From Chloroflexota bacterium (GTDB lineage: Bacteria > Chloroflexota > Ktedonobacteria > Ktedonobacterales > Ktedonobacteraceae), in assembly GCA_005879655.1 (NCBI GenBank), contig VBJK01000154.1, positions 1-18,943 of the forward strand: a DNA stretch of 18,943 nucleotides, in the 5' to 3' direction. The translations under genes and the position numbers were made by a program. Shown piece by piece: positions 1-7,875 of this stretch (position 1 is its first letter; every line of letters begins with the position of its first letter). Below the pieces are notes generated by a model. It was not told where the DNA came from and ran no database searches. It was given only the letters and a program-made list of their open reading frames with translations.

Positions 1-1116
1 ATCTACAAAAATGGGTATATCGGCCATAGCGATGATCAGAGCAGCGCCTACCAGCAGACTGACAAGCGAGGTCGCAATAAACGGGAGCCGTTTGAAAAGC
101 GATAGCTCAACGACGGGCCAGCGTACTTTACGTTCCACCACGATAAAGGCGATGAAGAAGAGTAGTGCGAGAACTAGCGCAAGAGGATTATTTTGTGGGT
201 TCGACGCGTGGGATGCGGTTAAACCAAGCGAGGTACCTTGCTGTGCCAGGCCAAGACCCAGACAGGTAAGTGCGAGACCCAGCAAGAGGGCACCCAACCA
301 ATCGGTTCCTTCCTGTAAACGTATACCTTTGGGGATGAAGCGCTGGGTAGCAATCATGAGGCCGAGCACGAGAGGTATATTCAGGTAGAAGATATATTGC
401 CAGCCCAGGTGTTCCACAATGAGCGCACCGTAGAGCGGACCCAGCACACCTCCGGCTTCAGTAACTGCACCAATAATGCCTAATGCTAGGCCGCGCCTCT
501 TGTCTCCATAAAAGTCGCTGGCAATTGCCATAGCTACTGGCACAAGTGCGCCACCGCCAATGGCCTGAAAGAGACGGGCACTGATCAGCCAAGTCAAGCC
601 AGGTGAAGTTGTATCTATATGCAGATGGATGGCATCGAATACGCTGAGGAAATGTAAATCAAAGGTCTTGCCCAACAAGGGAGCGATCGCGCAGAGCAAA
701 GAGCCAAGCCCAAATATGGTCAGACAGAGCTGGAAGATACGGCGACGCCCGTGAATGTCGGAGACACGGCCCATCAATGGCATCGCAACCACAAAGCCCA
801 GTAAATATGCACTGATAATCCATGACGCATGATCGAGCTGTGTAATTGGTATTTGCAGGTCGCTAATGATCTGTGGCAATGCTGTCACCACCACCGTCTG
901 ATCCAGGGCCGTAATAAAGACCCCAATACAGGCGACAGTCAGCGCTGCCAGTGCCGTTTGCTGATGGGCTGTACGTGTTTGGCCAAAGGTGGTCAATTGC
1001 TTAAGGGCACTGCTAATCCATTGTCGAGTACGCTGTACTTCAGTTCTACTTGGCTGTGGTGATGCTTCCTCATCGTTTTTTAACGTATCATCAGCGTTCT
1101 TTTGACTGGTGGACAT
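1..1116 (-). CDS. MFS multidrug efflux transporter, DHA2-like (C-terminus cut by window edge)
   Basis: The reading frame opens at ATG 1116 and runs without a stop to base 1, giving 372 residues of a proton-driven inner-membrane exporter. An AGGAGG (1123-1128) lies 6 nt before the ATG and fixes the start. After a hydrophilic N-terminus of about 50 residues come family signatures: ALDQTVVVTALPQI in the first helix, the motif-A loop GRVSDIHGRRR, and a motif-C-like stretch GGVLGPLYGALI in helix 5. The helix order and the long N-terminal half fit the 14-helix DHA2 (EmrB/QacA) group, although only about 10-11 helices are inside the window. The substrate cannot be told from sequence. It is separated by 375 bp from the upstream tatD-ligase pair, so it probably has its own promoter, and a near-palindrome at 1160-1175 may be an operator. 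Confidence 0.93.
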   Translation of the reverse strand, partial: MSTSQKNADDTLKNDEEASPQPSRTEVQRTRQWISSALKQLTTFGQTRTAHQQTALAALTVACIGVFITALDQTVVVTALPQIISDLQIPITQLDHASWIISAYLLGFVVAMPLMGRVSDIHGRRRIFQLCLTIFGLGSLLCAIAPLLGKTFDLHFLSVFDAIHLHIDTTSPGLTWLISARLFQAIGGGALVPVAMAIASDFYGDKRRGLALGIIGAVTEAGGVLGPLYGALIVEHLGWQYIFYLNIPLVLGLMIATQRFIPKGIRLQEGTDWLGALLLGLALTCLGLGLAQQGTSLGLTASHASNPQNNPLALVLALLFFIAFIVVERKVRWPVVELSLFKRLPFIATSLVSLLVGAALIIAMADIPIFVD

Positions 1117-1159
1117 CTGTAGCCTCCTGTGGGCAGCACTTCCTCCCAATGAGTTAGAG

Positions 1160-1175
1160 CAGAATGATCGTTCTG
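1160..1175. promoter_or_regulatory. candidate operator palindrome upstream of the MFS exporter
   Basis: The 16-bp sequence CAGAATGATCGTTCTG is an inverted repeat with one mismatched pair. It sits 44 bp before the exporter ATG, between the start codon and the A+T-rich stretch that should hold the promoter. Efflux genes of this kind are commonly controlled by TetR- or MarR-type repressors binding such sites, but no regulator gene lies next to it in the window, so this is a candidate only. Confidence 0.35.
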
Positions 1176-1356
1176 TCTGTCTGCATCTTATTCTAATATA
1201 GAATCAACGTGATTTGTTGCCTGTTTTGTGGTAATGGTACTTTGTGGCACACTTTGGTCTATATTCAGCAAGATCCGATGAAGGTGCAGGCTTTTTCACG
1301 ATTTTGTGGCTTGTGTATAATAGATATATGGGCGCATGTTCAACTGAATCATGTTT

Positions 1357-1388
1357 ATAGGGTTTGAAAAAAGAATAGGGTTTGAAAA
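1357..1388. repeat. 14-bp direct repeat, two copies
   Basis: ATAGGGTTTGAAAA occurs at 1357-1370 and again at 1375-1388, a period of 18 bp. It lies in an intergenic region with no gene within 100 bp on either side. It could be a protein-binding tandem site or simple slippage; nothing else supports a role. Confidence 0.5.
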
Positions 1389-1491
1389 CAATGCCTGAGC
1401 ATTTGTAACTTTCGCCAGTACGATCTCCGTGCGTCTCTAATAGAGGTGGGAGCGCGTATAGTATAACGTTACTGTTTTAAAAAAAACAATT

Positions 1492-2605
1492 TTACACGCA
1501 GAGTCCTAAAGCTCTCAGCAAGTGTAGGACTTCTGTTCCGATGTTCAGATCATGTTGCTCAAGCGCCTGTTCTGAGGCTTCACGGAGCAGCCACAAGGCT
1601 TCTGGCGTATTGAGATCGTCATCCATGGCTGCCATAAAGCGATTGCGCAACATGAGATCTTCACCGTCGGCATTGCGCCCAAAGAGCATACGTAGATGTT
1701 GGAAGTGTTCAACATGTGCACTAGCCGACTTCAGATCGGCGGGGAAGCATTCCCACGGATGCCGGTAATGGTGATTGAGCAGTGTGACGCGGATAGCATC
1801 AGGGCTGTAATCTTTGAGCAGATCACCGATAAGCGTCAGATTGCCTAGCGACTTGCTCATCTTCTCGCCATTCTGGTAGACCATACCAGTATGCGCCCAG
1901 ATGCGTGAAAATGGGACTTTTCCTGTGTAGTGTTCGGATTGAGCAATTTCACAGGTATGGTGAGGGAAGTTAAGATCAGCGCCGCCACCGTGAATATCAA
2001 TTTGTGGTCCTAGATGGTGTATCGCCATAGCGCTACATTCGATGTGCCAGCCAGGACGACCTGGCCCCCACGGGCTTTCCCATGCGGGTTCGCCAGGAGC
2101 CTGAGCCTGCCATAGCACAAAATCAACTCTGAAGACCAATAGCATGGGCCATCGCACCAAAATCGCGATCTTTTTTCACGTTGTAAAAGACGCAACCCTG
2201 ACTCATGTAGGCGTAACCCTGCTCTACCAGCGCCTGAACAATTTCAATAATCATAGGGATCTCATCAGTCGCACGCGCATACACATCGGGGCGGCGCACA
2301 TTAAGCGCATCCATATCACGTAAAAAGCGTGCGGTCTCGCGTCTGCCCAGCTCATCCCATGCCAATCCAACCTCGCGCGACTTGCGTATAATGTCATCGT
2401 CGATATCGGTGACGTTCTGCACATAGCGCACCCGATGGCCCTTAAATTCTAAGTAGCGGATAAGAGCATCGAACGAGACATAGGTAAAGGCATGCCCAAG
2501 GTGAGTTGTATCGTAGGGCGTGATGCCGCACACATAGATGCGCACAGTATCGTCATGTGTGATGACTGGCTCCAGGTCCTGTGTAAGCGTGTTAAACAGT
2601 TTCAT
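1492..2605 (-). pseudogene. MshC-like / short cysteine--tRNA-ligase-family protein, disrupted
   Basis: The gene is split into two frames. The N-terminal part (2605 down to a TGA at 2123) has the class I nucleotide-binding region with C26, the THLGHA signature and YVQNVTDIDDDI. The C-terminal part (stop at 1492) has GEPAWESPWGPGRPGWHIEC, the zinc-ligand region FPHHTCEIAQSE and the KMSKS loop GEKMSKSLGN. CGITPYDTTHLGHA and the early end, about 35 residues after DDDLNTPEA, resemble mycothiol ligase MshC: the C-terminal anticodon-binding region of true CysRS (usually about 460 aa) is absent. At the junction (about 2125-2145) AHAIGLQS meets VDFVLWQ, where intact relatives have roughly 20 more residues, so this is a deletion plus frameshift rather than a single-base slip. 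Its ATG overlaps the end of tatD by 14 bp, with an AGGAGA ribosome site inside tatD. Confidence 0.8.
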
Positions 2606-3377
2606 GGTGTTCTCCTAGACCGAACAGACGGACGGCGTTGCGTGTAGTGATCGTGGCGATTTCCTCCAGCGTCATCCCACGTAGATCGGCCAGTTTCTGC
2701 GCGATGTGCTTAACAAATAGTGGCTCATTGCGCCTTGTTTGTAAAGGTTTAGGCACAAGATAGGGGCTATCGGTCTCGACTAGCACGCGATTGAGGGGGA
2801 CCATGCGTGCAACATCTGGTAGTGCATTGCCTTGTTTGGTCAGTGGACCAGCAAATGAGAGCATGAAGCCTGCAAATTCCAGACACTGCTCTGCTTGTGC
2901 GACAGTGCCTGAGAAGCAATGAAAGACTCCACGCAGATCAGGACCATGGGCGCGTAGCAATTCAATTACATCGTCGTGTGCATCGCGTACATGAATAATA
3001 CAGGGCAGGTTGTACTCGTGGGCAAGTTGCAGATGAGCACAAAAAACGGCGTGTTGTACATCGCGCGGTGAGAGCATCCGAAAATAATCTAGACCAAATT
3101 CGCCGATGGCCACAACCTCCGGCTCTTGTAGCAATATACGCAATTGAGCTTCCACCTCAGCGCTGTAAGTGGTCGCATCATGTGGGTGTACACCGACTCC
3201 GGCGAAGATCACCCCTGGATGTGTTCTGGCTAATGCGACAGCAGTCTGGCTGGAGGCAAGATCGCAGCCGGGATCTATAATACGCGTCACACCGCCCGCT
3301 ACGGCTGCCTGAATAGTGGCTTCACGGTCATCGTGAAAACGCGCGGTATCGATATGTGCATGGCTATCAACGAGCAC
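2592..3377 (-). CDS. tatD: TatD-family metal-dependent hydrolase / 3'-5' DNase
   Basis: This encodes a TatD amidohydrolase-fold nuclease of 261 residues, a cytoplasmic enzyme of this family that trims DNA ends. Metal ligands are all visible: DSHAHID (H6, H8), AIGEFGLDYF (E93), CIIHVRDAH (H129), VFHCFSGT (H153) and ETDSPYL (D203). I place the start at GTG 3377: GGAAAGGA sits about 9 nt upstream and the protein then begins with the usual LVDSHAHID. An in-frame ATG at 3422 would add 15 residues but has no ribosome site. Its TAA overlaps the ligase ATG by 14 bp, so the two were probably translated together. No lesion is visible. Confidence 0.93.
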   Translation of the reverse strand: MLVDSHAHIDTARFHDDREATIQAAVAGGVTRIIDPGCDLASSQTAVALARTHPGVIFAGVGVHPHDATTYSAEVEAQLRILLQEPEVVAIGEFGLDYFRMLSPRDVQHAVFCAHLQLAHEYNLPCIIHVRDAHDDVIELLRAHGPDLRGVFHCFSGTVAQAEQCLEFAGFMLSFAGPLTKQGNALPDVARMVPLNRVLVETDSPYLVPKPLQTRRNEPLFVKHIAQKLADLRGMTLEEIATITTRNAVRLFGLGEHHETV

Positions 3378-3915
3378 TCTATATGATCCTTTCCGCACAA
3401 CTTGTGATGCAAAATATGCCATGGTGAAACTGCGCCCGCATTGGCTTAAGAGGAGTACATTCCCCCCTTACTATTACTCTTCTTAGTGGGTTTTTATTCC
3501 TGATAGTGGGGTGCTTTGGTCAACCCTATGCGAGGGATGGCGTCGTTTGACTGGTGGCTAAGACCAGAGCGCAGTAAGAGCGGAAATATATGAATATATC
3601 TTCATATTAGATAATTATGAAGAATATTGCTCATAGTATTATTATGTCAACCGGAGAACCATAGAAATACACTATGCTAGCTAATTTGTACTATATAGAG
3701 TGCTCCATGAACAATGTTGCTCGTTACTATTGAGGACATTGCTATGCTTGAAGCAGAGGAGAACGAGTACAACCCTCCCCCATACTCTAGCCACTTAATG
3801 TTGATGGTACTGGCAATAAGATAACTAAAAGACTTTTTTTATTATGAGCAAAAATCGTTGTTGCAGAGGTAGTTTCCACTATCTTTTCTCATGATGCGAA
3901 TAGGTAAGGAGAATA
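3378..3915. other. divergent intergenic region between tatD and the APC permease
   Basis: About 540 bp with many stops in all frames and no supportable gene. It must contain the divergent promoters. A one-mismatch palindrome ATGAATATATCTTCAT lies at 3590-3605, followed at 3614-3625 by a further TATGAAGAATAT half-like sequence. The right part (3600-3900) is A+T-rich, ending in the ribosome site TAAGGAG of the permease. Confidence 0.6.
3590..3605. promoter_or_regulatory. A+T-rich palindrome, candidate operator
   Basis: ATGAATATATCTTCAT is an inverted repeat (ATGAA/TTCAT ends, one mismatched inner pair). A further ATGAAGA follows within 25 bp. Its place in a long divergent intergenic region makes a regulator site plausible, but no partner regulator is seen. 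Confidence 0.25.
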
Positions 3916-5679
3916 TTGGTATATATGATACAGCTAGTAAAAGATGAAGATCCTCATCCGGTTCAGCCAGAGAAGATAAAATTACATAGGACAATGGGAT
4001 TGCGGGACATGGTGGCACTGGGCATCGGGGGTACTATTGGAGGTGCTATTTTTGTTTTGGTAGGTTTGATGATTGATCAGGCAGGGCCACTAGGAGCGTT
4101 TATCTCTTTTGCACTAGCCTTTCTGGTGATGGCCCTCGTCATGTTGCCATATGCCGAGCTTGCTAGTCGCTACCCACTGGCAGGTGGGGGCTATGCCTTT
4201 GTGCAAGTCATGCTGGGAAGACATTGGGGCTTTTTGATGGGATGGATCTATGCTGGCTCTTGGCTTTTTATCGGCAGTTATGTTACTCTTGGCTTCGGTG
4301 GATATTTCCATCAGGTTTTGTCCAGAGTTATGCCAAGGGTTGGTGGTGCTCCACCGCTCGTCAGTACTCTCCTGCTCATTCTAGTTATTGTATCTATTAA
4401 TCTTGCGGGAGGGAAATTCTTTGGTCGTGTGCAAAAAGTCATTGTCCTGCTCGTGGCGGCGACATTGGTTGCTGGTGGTATAGCTGGCCTTTACTCTGCT
4501 ATAGCTGGTCTGCATGGTGCTACACTTTCTCACTTTTCATTTGTCTTCCCTCATGGTGTGGGCGGAATTTTGGGCATGGCACCACTCGCGTTTCTAGCTT
4601 TATCAGGATTTGATATGGTGGCAACGACAGGGGAGGAAGTCAAGAGGCCGCAAAGGACGCTGCCACTTGCGATCTTTCTTACACTAGGAAGTGTGCTGCT
4701 GCTCTATCTCCTTGTCACTGCTGCAACAGCTGGAGTGCTCGCAGGTCACGAACAACTAAGTACAAAAACGCCGCTTGCTGATGCTGCTAGGCGGCTTTTT
4801 GGTGGTATGGGACAACAGCTCATTGCATTCACTGCTGCCTTAACTACTGCTGCAACAGCAAATGCTGTCTTAGTGGCAACTTCGCGAGTTGTGTTTGCTA
4901 TGGCGCGTGATGGATTGCTCCCGCGTTTTCTTGCACGAGTACATTCGTCAACCAAAGTTCCATGGGTGGCTATTCTTGTGAATGGGGCGCTGCTGGCGCT
5001 GCTGGCACTCAGCAATGCTATTGGTTTACTGGCAACGGTTGGTAGCTTTCTCTACATACTGCAATTTGTGCTGCTACTCATTGCTCTGATGGTAGTGCGT
5101 CATCGTTCAAGGACTGCTCCGTCGTTTCGTACTCCTGCCCCAGCTCTCGTCCTGCCACTTGCTCTAGGGGGGTGCCTGCTCCTCGTAGTGGCTACACTCT
5201 ATACAAGTGGGCCTGGGGGAATAGGTACCAGTCTTGGTTGGTTGATGCTGGGTCTACTGGCCTATGCAATAGTGCAAACAGTTATCATCTATTTATACAG
5301 AAAGCGCTATATGGAACGAGGCTATGCAGCAACGATCGAAGCGATTGCCGCATTGAAAGAGCAGATTGGTAATCTGCTCACAGAACCACAAGCCTCCTTG
5401 GAGCAGATTCAAGCGACGCAGACTCATGTTGCGGAACTGAAGCAATTGCGAGCTATTCAAGCACGCATTGAAGAACTTGAACAGCTGCGGACGGCTCAAG
5501 CACGCATTGAGGAACTCAAACAGCTTCGCTCTACACAAGCACGTACTGAGGAACTGGAAGCGTTACGAGCTATGCAGACGTGCATTCAGGGCTTTGAACA
5601 ACTGCGCGTCACGCAGGCTCGTGCGGAGGAACTTCAGTTTCTTCAGACTCTTGAAGAGGTACCGCCAAGCTTTTTATAA
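3916..5679 (+). CDS. APC-superfamily amino acid permease with C-terminal repeat tail
   Basis: The first ~455 residues form a 12-helix amino acid/polyamine/organocation permease of the inner membrane. The first helix carries VALGIGGTIGGAIFVLVG, the unwound helix that contacts substrate in this family. GFDMVATTGEEVKRPQRTLP in the middle is the conserved loop after helix 6. The substrate is not predictable. After YLYRKRY (about residue 460) the protein gains a charged cytoplasmic tail of ~125 residues dominated by six 13-residue repeats (498-575), absent from ordinary members of about 440-480 aa. The start is TTG 3916, with TAAGGAG just upstream; ATG 3925 is the alternative but would lie 13 nt from the ribosome site. 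The gene is monocistronic and converges on the membrane protein at 5740. Confidence 0.92.
   Translation: MVYMIQLVKDEDPHPVQPEKIKLHRTMGLRDMVALGIGGTIGGAIFVLVGLMIDQAGPLGAFISFALAFLVMALVMLPYAELASRYPLAGGGYAFVQVMLGRHWGFLMGWIYAGSWLFIGSYVTLGFGGYFHQVLSRVMPRVGGAPPLVSTLLLILVIVSINLAGGKFFGRVQKVIVLLVAATLVAGGIAGLYSAIAGLHGATLSHFSFVFPHGVGGILGMAPLAFLALSGFDMVATTGEEVKRPQRTLPLAIFLTLGSVLLLYLLVTAATAGVLAGHEQLSTKTPLADAARRLFGGMGQQLIAFTAALTTAATANAVLVATSRVVFAMARDGLLPRFLARVHSSTKVPWVAILVNGALLALLALSNAIGLLATVGSFLYILQFVLLLIALMVVRHRSRTAPSFRTPAPALVLPLALGGCLLLVVATLYTSGPGGIGTSLGWLMLGLLAYAIVQTVIIYLYRKRYMERGYAATIEAIAALKEQIGNLLTEPQASLEQIQATQTHVAELKQLRAIQARIEELEQLRTAQARIEELKQLRSTQARTEELEALRAMQTCIQGFEQLRVTQARAEELQFLQTLEEVPPSFL
5407..5640 (+). 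repeat. six tandem 39-bp / 13-residue repeats in the permease tail
   Basis: Residues 498-575 divide exactly into six 13-mers with the consensus LRxxQARIEELEQ (for example LRAIQARIEELEQ, LRTAQARIEELKQ, LRSTQARTEELEA). Copies 1 and 5 are the most diverged. The repeats are highly helical and charged. The 13-residue period is not the heptad or hendecad of standard coiled coils. Confidence 0.9.
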
Positions 5680-5690
5680 AACAAAGAAGA

Positions 5691-5715
5691 ACTCGGCAGC
5701 GCCAAGCTGCCGAGT
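5691..5715 (-). terminator. intrinsic terminator of the membrane-protein gene at 5740
   Basis: A perfect 10-bp stem (ACTCGGCAGC / GCTGCCGAGT) encloses a 5-nt loop. Read on the minus strand it starts 25 bp past the stop at 5740 and is followed by TCTTCTTTGTTTT, a U-rich tail. On the plus strand it starts 12 bp past the permease stop but has no U-tract, so it may act only weakly in that direction. Confidence 0.85.
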
Positions 5716-5739
5716 CCCTCCTAGAGAGTGTGAAGCGCT

Positions 5740-6270
5740 TTAAGAAGCTGGCTGAGCCTCGCGGGAGAATGCTCCGCCAGGGAAGGAGAGCTGGTAGCCC
5801 ATCCAGCCGATACCCAGGAAGAAGATCATCGTCCCAATAGTAGTAACAAATGCTGGTAACGATACGAAGGATGCGAGGCTGAGTACACCACCTGCCATAA
5901 GGCAGATGCCAGCCCAACGGGAGAAGGTCCCTGCATTCATCGTGGCCCAACCAAGCAGGATAGCGCCAAGGGCAAAGCCAACGATGTAGTAGGCATGAAA
6001 AGCGGGAAAGATTCCATTACCTCCGATGTTCAAGATCAGGATTGCTAGAAAGGTCAGGATAAAACCAATCAAGCCGAGCCAACCAACGCGTTGACTTTGG
6101 TGGAGCAGGACCGCCGAGAAGCCCATCAAGACCAAGAGCGACCCCAGAAACATGAAAAAGAAGCTACCACCAAAGCTAGTGAAAAAACCGAGAAGACTGA
6201 AGAGAATGATGAGGACACTTCCAAGGAGCAACGCAATTCCGCTAAGTTGAAACAACTTTCCAGATGACAT
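5740..6270 (-). CDS. multi-pass membrane protein of unknown function
   Basis: I do not recognise a family. The 176-residue product is almost all hydrophobic, with about six predicted membrane helices (for example SGIALLLGSVLIILFSLLGF and ILTFLAILILNIGGN) joined by very short loops, and a short polar C-terminus (FSREAQPAS). The start is ATG 6270 (MSSGKLFQ), preceded by AAAGGAGG at 9 nt; an upstream in-frame ATG at 6315 has no ribosome site. The gene ends 25 bp before a strong terminator. It is separated from the SnoaL-like gene by the long palindrome at 6461-6533, so the two are probably not one transcript. Confidence 0.8.
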   Translation of the reverse strand: MSSGKLFQLSGIALLLGSVLIILFSLLGFFTSFGGSFFFMFLGSLLVLMGFSAVLLHQSQRVGWLGLIGFILTFLAILILNIGGNGIFPAFHAYYIVGFALGAILLGWATMNAGTFSRWAGICLMAGGVLSLASFVSLPAFVTTIGTMIFFLGIGWMGYQLSFPGGAFSREAQPAS

Positions 6271-6573
6271 TGTCGAAACCCTCCTTTGGGTTCTTCTTTC
6301 GGCCAGTGAATGCAACTACGCACCCAACAGGAGAAAGAACGATGTAGAGAAACATGACAATAAAGTGAGTAGAAGAAGAAGAAGTTTCTCTTCTTTAAGA
6401 ATATCCTAGAAAGACAAAAAAAGCAATAGACGGACGTTCTTATGTTGTGAAATCCTTGTGAAATACTGGTAAAATGCGAGCATCGGTTGACCAACACTAT
6501 CAGTCAACCGATGCTCGCATTTTACCAGTATTTGATCACTGCTCTTTCGATTTGAAAAGAGGGTGTGTGATGA
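6271..6573. other. intergenic region between SnoaL-like gene and membrane protein
   Basis: Apart from the long palindrome, this 303-bp gap has a purine-rich stretch at 6368-6400 (GAAGAAGAAGAAG followed by CTCTTCTTT) that can form a short hairpin, and the AAAGGAGG ribosome site of the membrane-protein gene. No gene is supported. Confidence 0.5.
6461..6533. repeat. perfect 31-bp inverted repeat with 11-nt loop
   Basis: Arm 6461-6491 is the exact reverse complement of 6503-6533; the loop is 6492-6502 (CAACACTATCA). The arm starts AAATACTGGT and ends CGGTTGAC. It lies 40 bp beyond the stop of the SnoaL-like gene and about 190 bp upstream of the next minus-strand gene. No T-tract follows the stem on either side, so it is not a standard intrinsic terminator, and 31 perfect pairs is far longer than an operator. 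A miniature mobile element, a REP-like palindrome or an RNA-processing hairpin are possible. Confidence 0.9.
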
Positions 6574-7014
6574 TTATGCTGGTGCTCCTGTTGGGATCAC
6601 ACCCAGTTGTTGCAGCATACCCAGCGTATCCCAGACATTGCTACTCTCGACAATCTTGCCGCCCGCAAGGTGGTGCGTCCAGACGCCCTCTACTGAGACT
6701 TGCTTGCCCGTGGGCGGAATCGGTGGATTGCCTGCCAGCTCGCCTGTTTGTGTACCACCGCCAGTCCAACGGGTCATCACGGTATCACCGTCGGCAATCA
6801 TCTCATTAACTTGCCAATGGACATCGGGGAGCCCTTTCTGGTAGATGGAGACTGTAAGTTTCATACCTTCGGGACCTGATGGTATGCCAGGAAGGGACGG
6901 GTCATGGTAGATGTGATTAGCAGTAAAAAGTTCGTCAGCAACATCGAGTTTTCGTCCGTTGCAGACTTCATCGAAGAAACGTTGTACTATAGCTTTGTTT
7001 GCTTCAGTTGACAT
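6574..7014 (-). CDS. SnoaL-like polyketide-cyclase-type protein (ester cyclase family)
   Basis: A 146-residue single-domain protein of the SnoaL/NTF2-like alpha+beta barrel fold. Typical family features are the N-terminal helix NKAIVQRFFDEVCNGRKLD, the YHDPSLPG loop, DGDTVMTRWTGGGTQTGE in the middle, the PPTGKQVSVEGVW strand and the KIVESSNVWDTLGMLQQLG end. Many bacteria carry such proteins outside any polyketide cluster, so the name gives the fold rather than a reaction; no polyketide genes lie nearby. AGGAGG lies about 7 nt before the ATG and supports the start. The stop is 40 bp before the long palindrome at 6461-6533. Confidence 0.88.
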   Translation of the reverse strand: MSTEANKAIVQRFFDEVCNGRKLDVADELFTANHIYHDPSLPGIPSGPEGMKLTVSIYQKGLPDVHWQVNEMIADGDTVMTRWTGGGTQTGELAGNPPIPPTGKQVSVEGVWTHHLAGGKIVESSNVWDTLGMLQQLGVIPTGAPA

Positions 7015-7244
7015 GAGATTTCCTCCTAGGCGAGATTTCTTCTTACTTTTATGAGTGTATTGGTCTTTCCTGCTAAACTATACGGGCTGTCAGTTGCGAT
7101 GGATCAATGATCGTTTGCTTTCTTTCTCAATGCAAGAGAAAACGTTTTACAATGTGAGGCACCTGTAATTTATTGAAGATCTATTTTACATGGCTATGCG
7201 CAAAAATTCTAAGTAGATAGGCTATCTTAGTGCCGAGCTTACAT

Positions 7245-7815
7245 ATGAAGGTGCTATCAGCTATCACGTTTAATTTGGAATTTCAGGCCAGTGAAGACAG
7301 CGGCATGGCCTAGTATGTGCAAGAACATGCAGTGAGTATGTACTCGCTACTGCCTGCCATGGAGCATGCCGATGCGCACCTGCTTTTGCAAGTCATCGAT
7401 GAAATGCTACAATATTAGCGAGACGATGAGACGAAGCTCCAAGAGCGCTTATTGTGGTTGAGTATTTTCTTCCGGCGTACAGGAACCATGCAATTAGAGG
7501 AGAAACAAAAAGTGAGAGAGCGGTTAGATACTTTTGAGCAGCTTCTTGAAGAAGATGAGTTCGTCCAAAAGCAACGGGCACTTGGTGTTGCTGAAGGCAT
7601 TGCCAAGGGAAAAGCCGAGGGAAAAGCGCAGGCACTGCAAGAAGTGCTAGTAGATCTGGTAAAGATGCGTTATCCTTCACAAGTATAATTTTGCAGAAAA
7701 TATTGTATCACAGGCTAAAAATGCAAAAGTGCTACGTCAGTATATCACAATGATGATGAACGCTCCAGATGAAGCTACAGCACACTTCATCCTTGACGCA
7801 ATGAGGGCAGCTTAG
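7245..7815 (+). pseudogene. decayed Rpn-family (PD-(D/E)XK) nuclease / putative transposase relic
   Basis: In frame from ATG 7245 the sequence reads FNLEFQASEDSGMA, then a TAG, then YSLLPAMEHADAHLLLQVIDEMLQY, a second TAG near 7417, then an open stretch RDDETKLQERLLWLSIFFRR through GVAEGIAKGKAEGKAQALQE to a stop at 7688. A shifted frame continues with FAENIVSQAKNAKVLRQYI and ends DAMRAA at 7815. The LEFQ start, the E-G-x-x-K-G-rich helix and the C-terminal block are typical of Rpn-like proteins that occur in many copies in Ktedonobacteria and cyanobacteria. Much of the catalytic half is missing between the first two pieces. Two stops, one frameshift and a deletion make it non-functional. The family assignment is from memory of the pattern. 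Confidence 0.7.
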
Positions 7816-7875
7816 CAAGCGAGGTGAGACATCGCAAAAGAGCAGAAACATATGGAAAGGTGATAAAAGTAAAAA

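Larger units (their letters stand above)
1117..1491. other. intergenic region between the ligase pseudogene and the MFS gene
   Basis: This 375-bp gap contains no convincing gene. It holds the ribosome site and candidate operator of the exporter (1117-1210), a 14-bp direct repeat at 1357-1388, and an A/T-rich stretch just past the ligase stop (1471-1491). I see no clear intrinsic terminator and no tRNA-like fold. Confidence 0.6.

Noticed and set aside
1357..1388. A CRISPR-like repeat
   Set aside because: Only two 14-bp copies 4 bp apart, with no spacers and no cas genes in the window.
1380..1480. A possible tRNA or small structured RNA downstream of the ligase relic
   Set aside because: No T-loop, anticodon arm or CCA-like end could be matched; only a 4-bp stem is visible.
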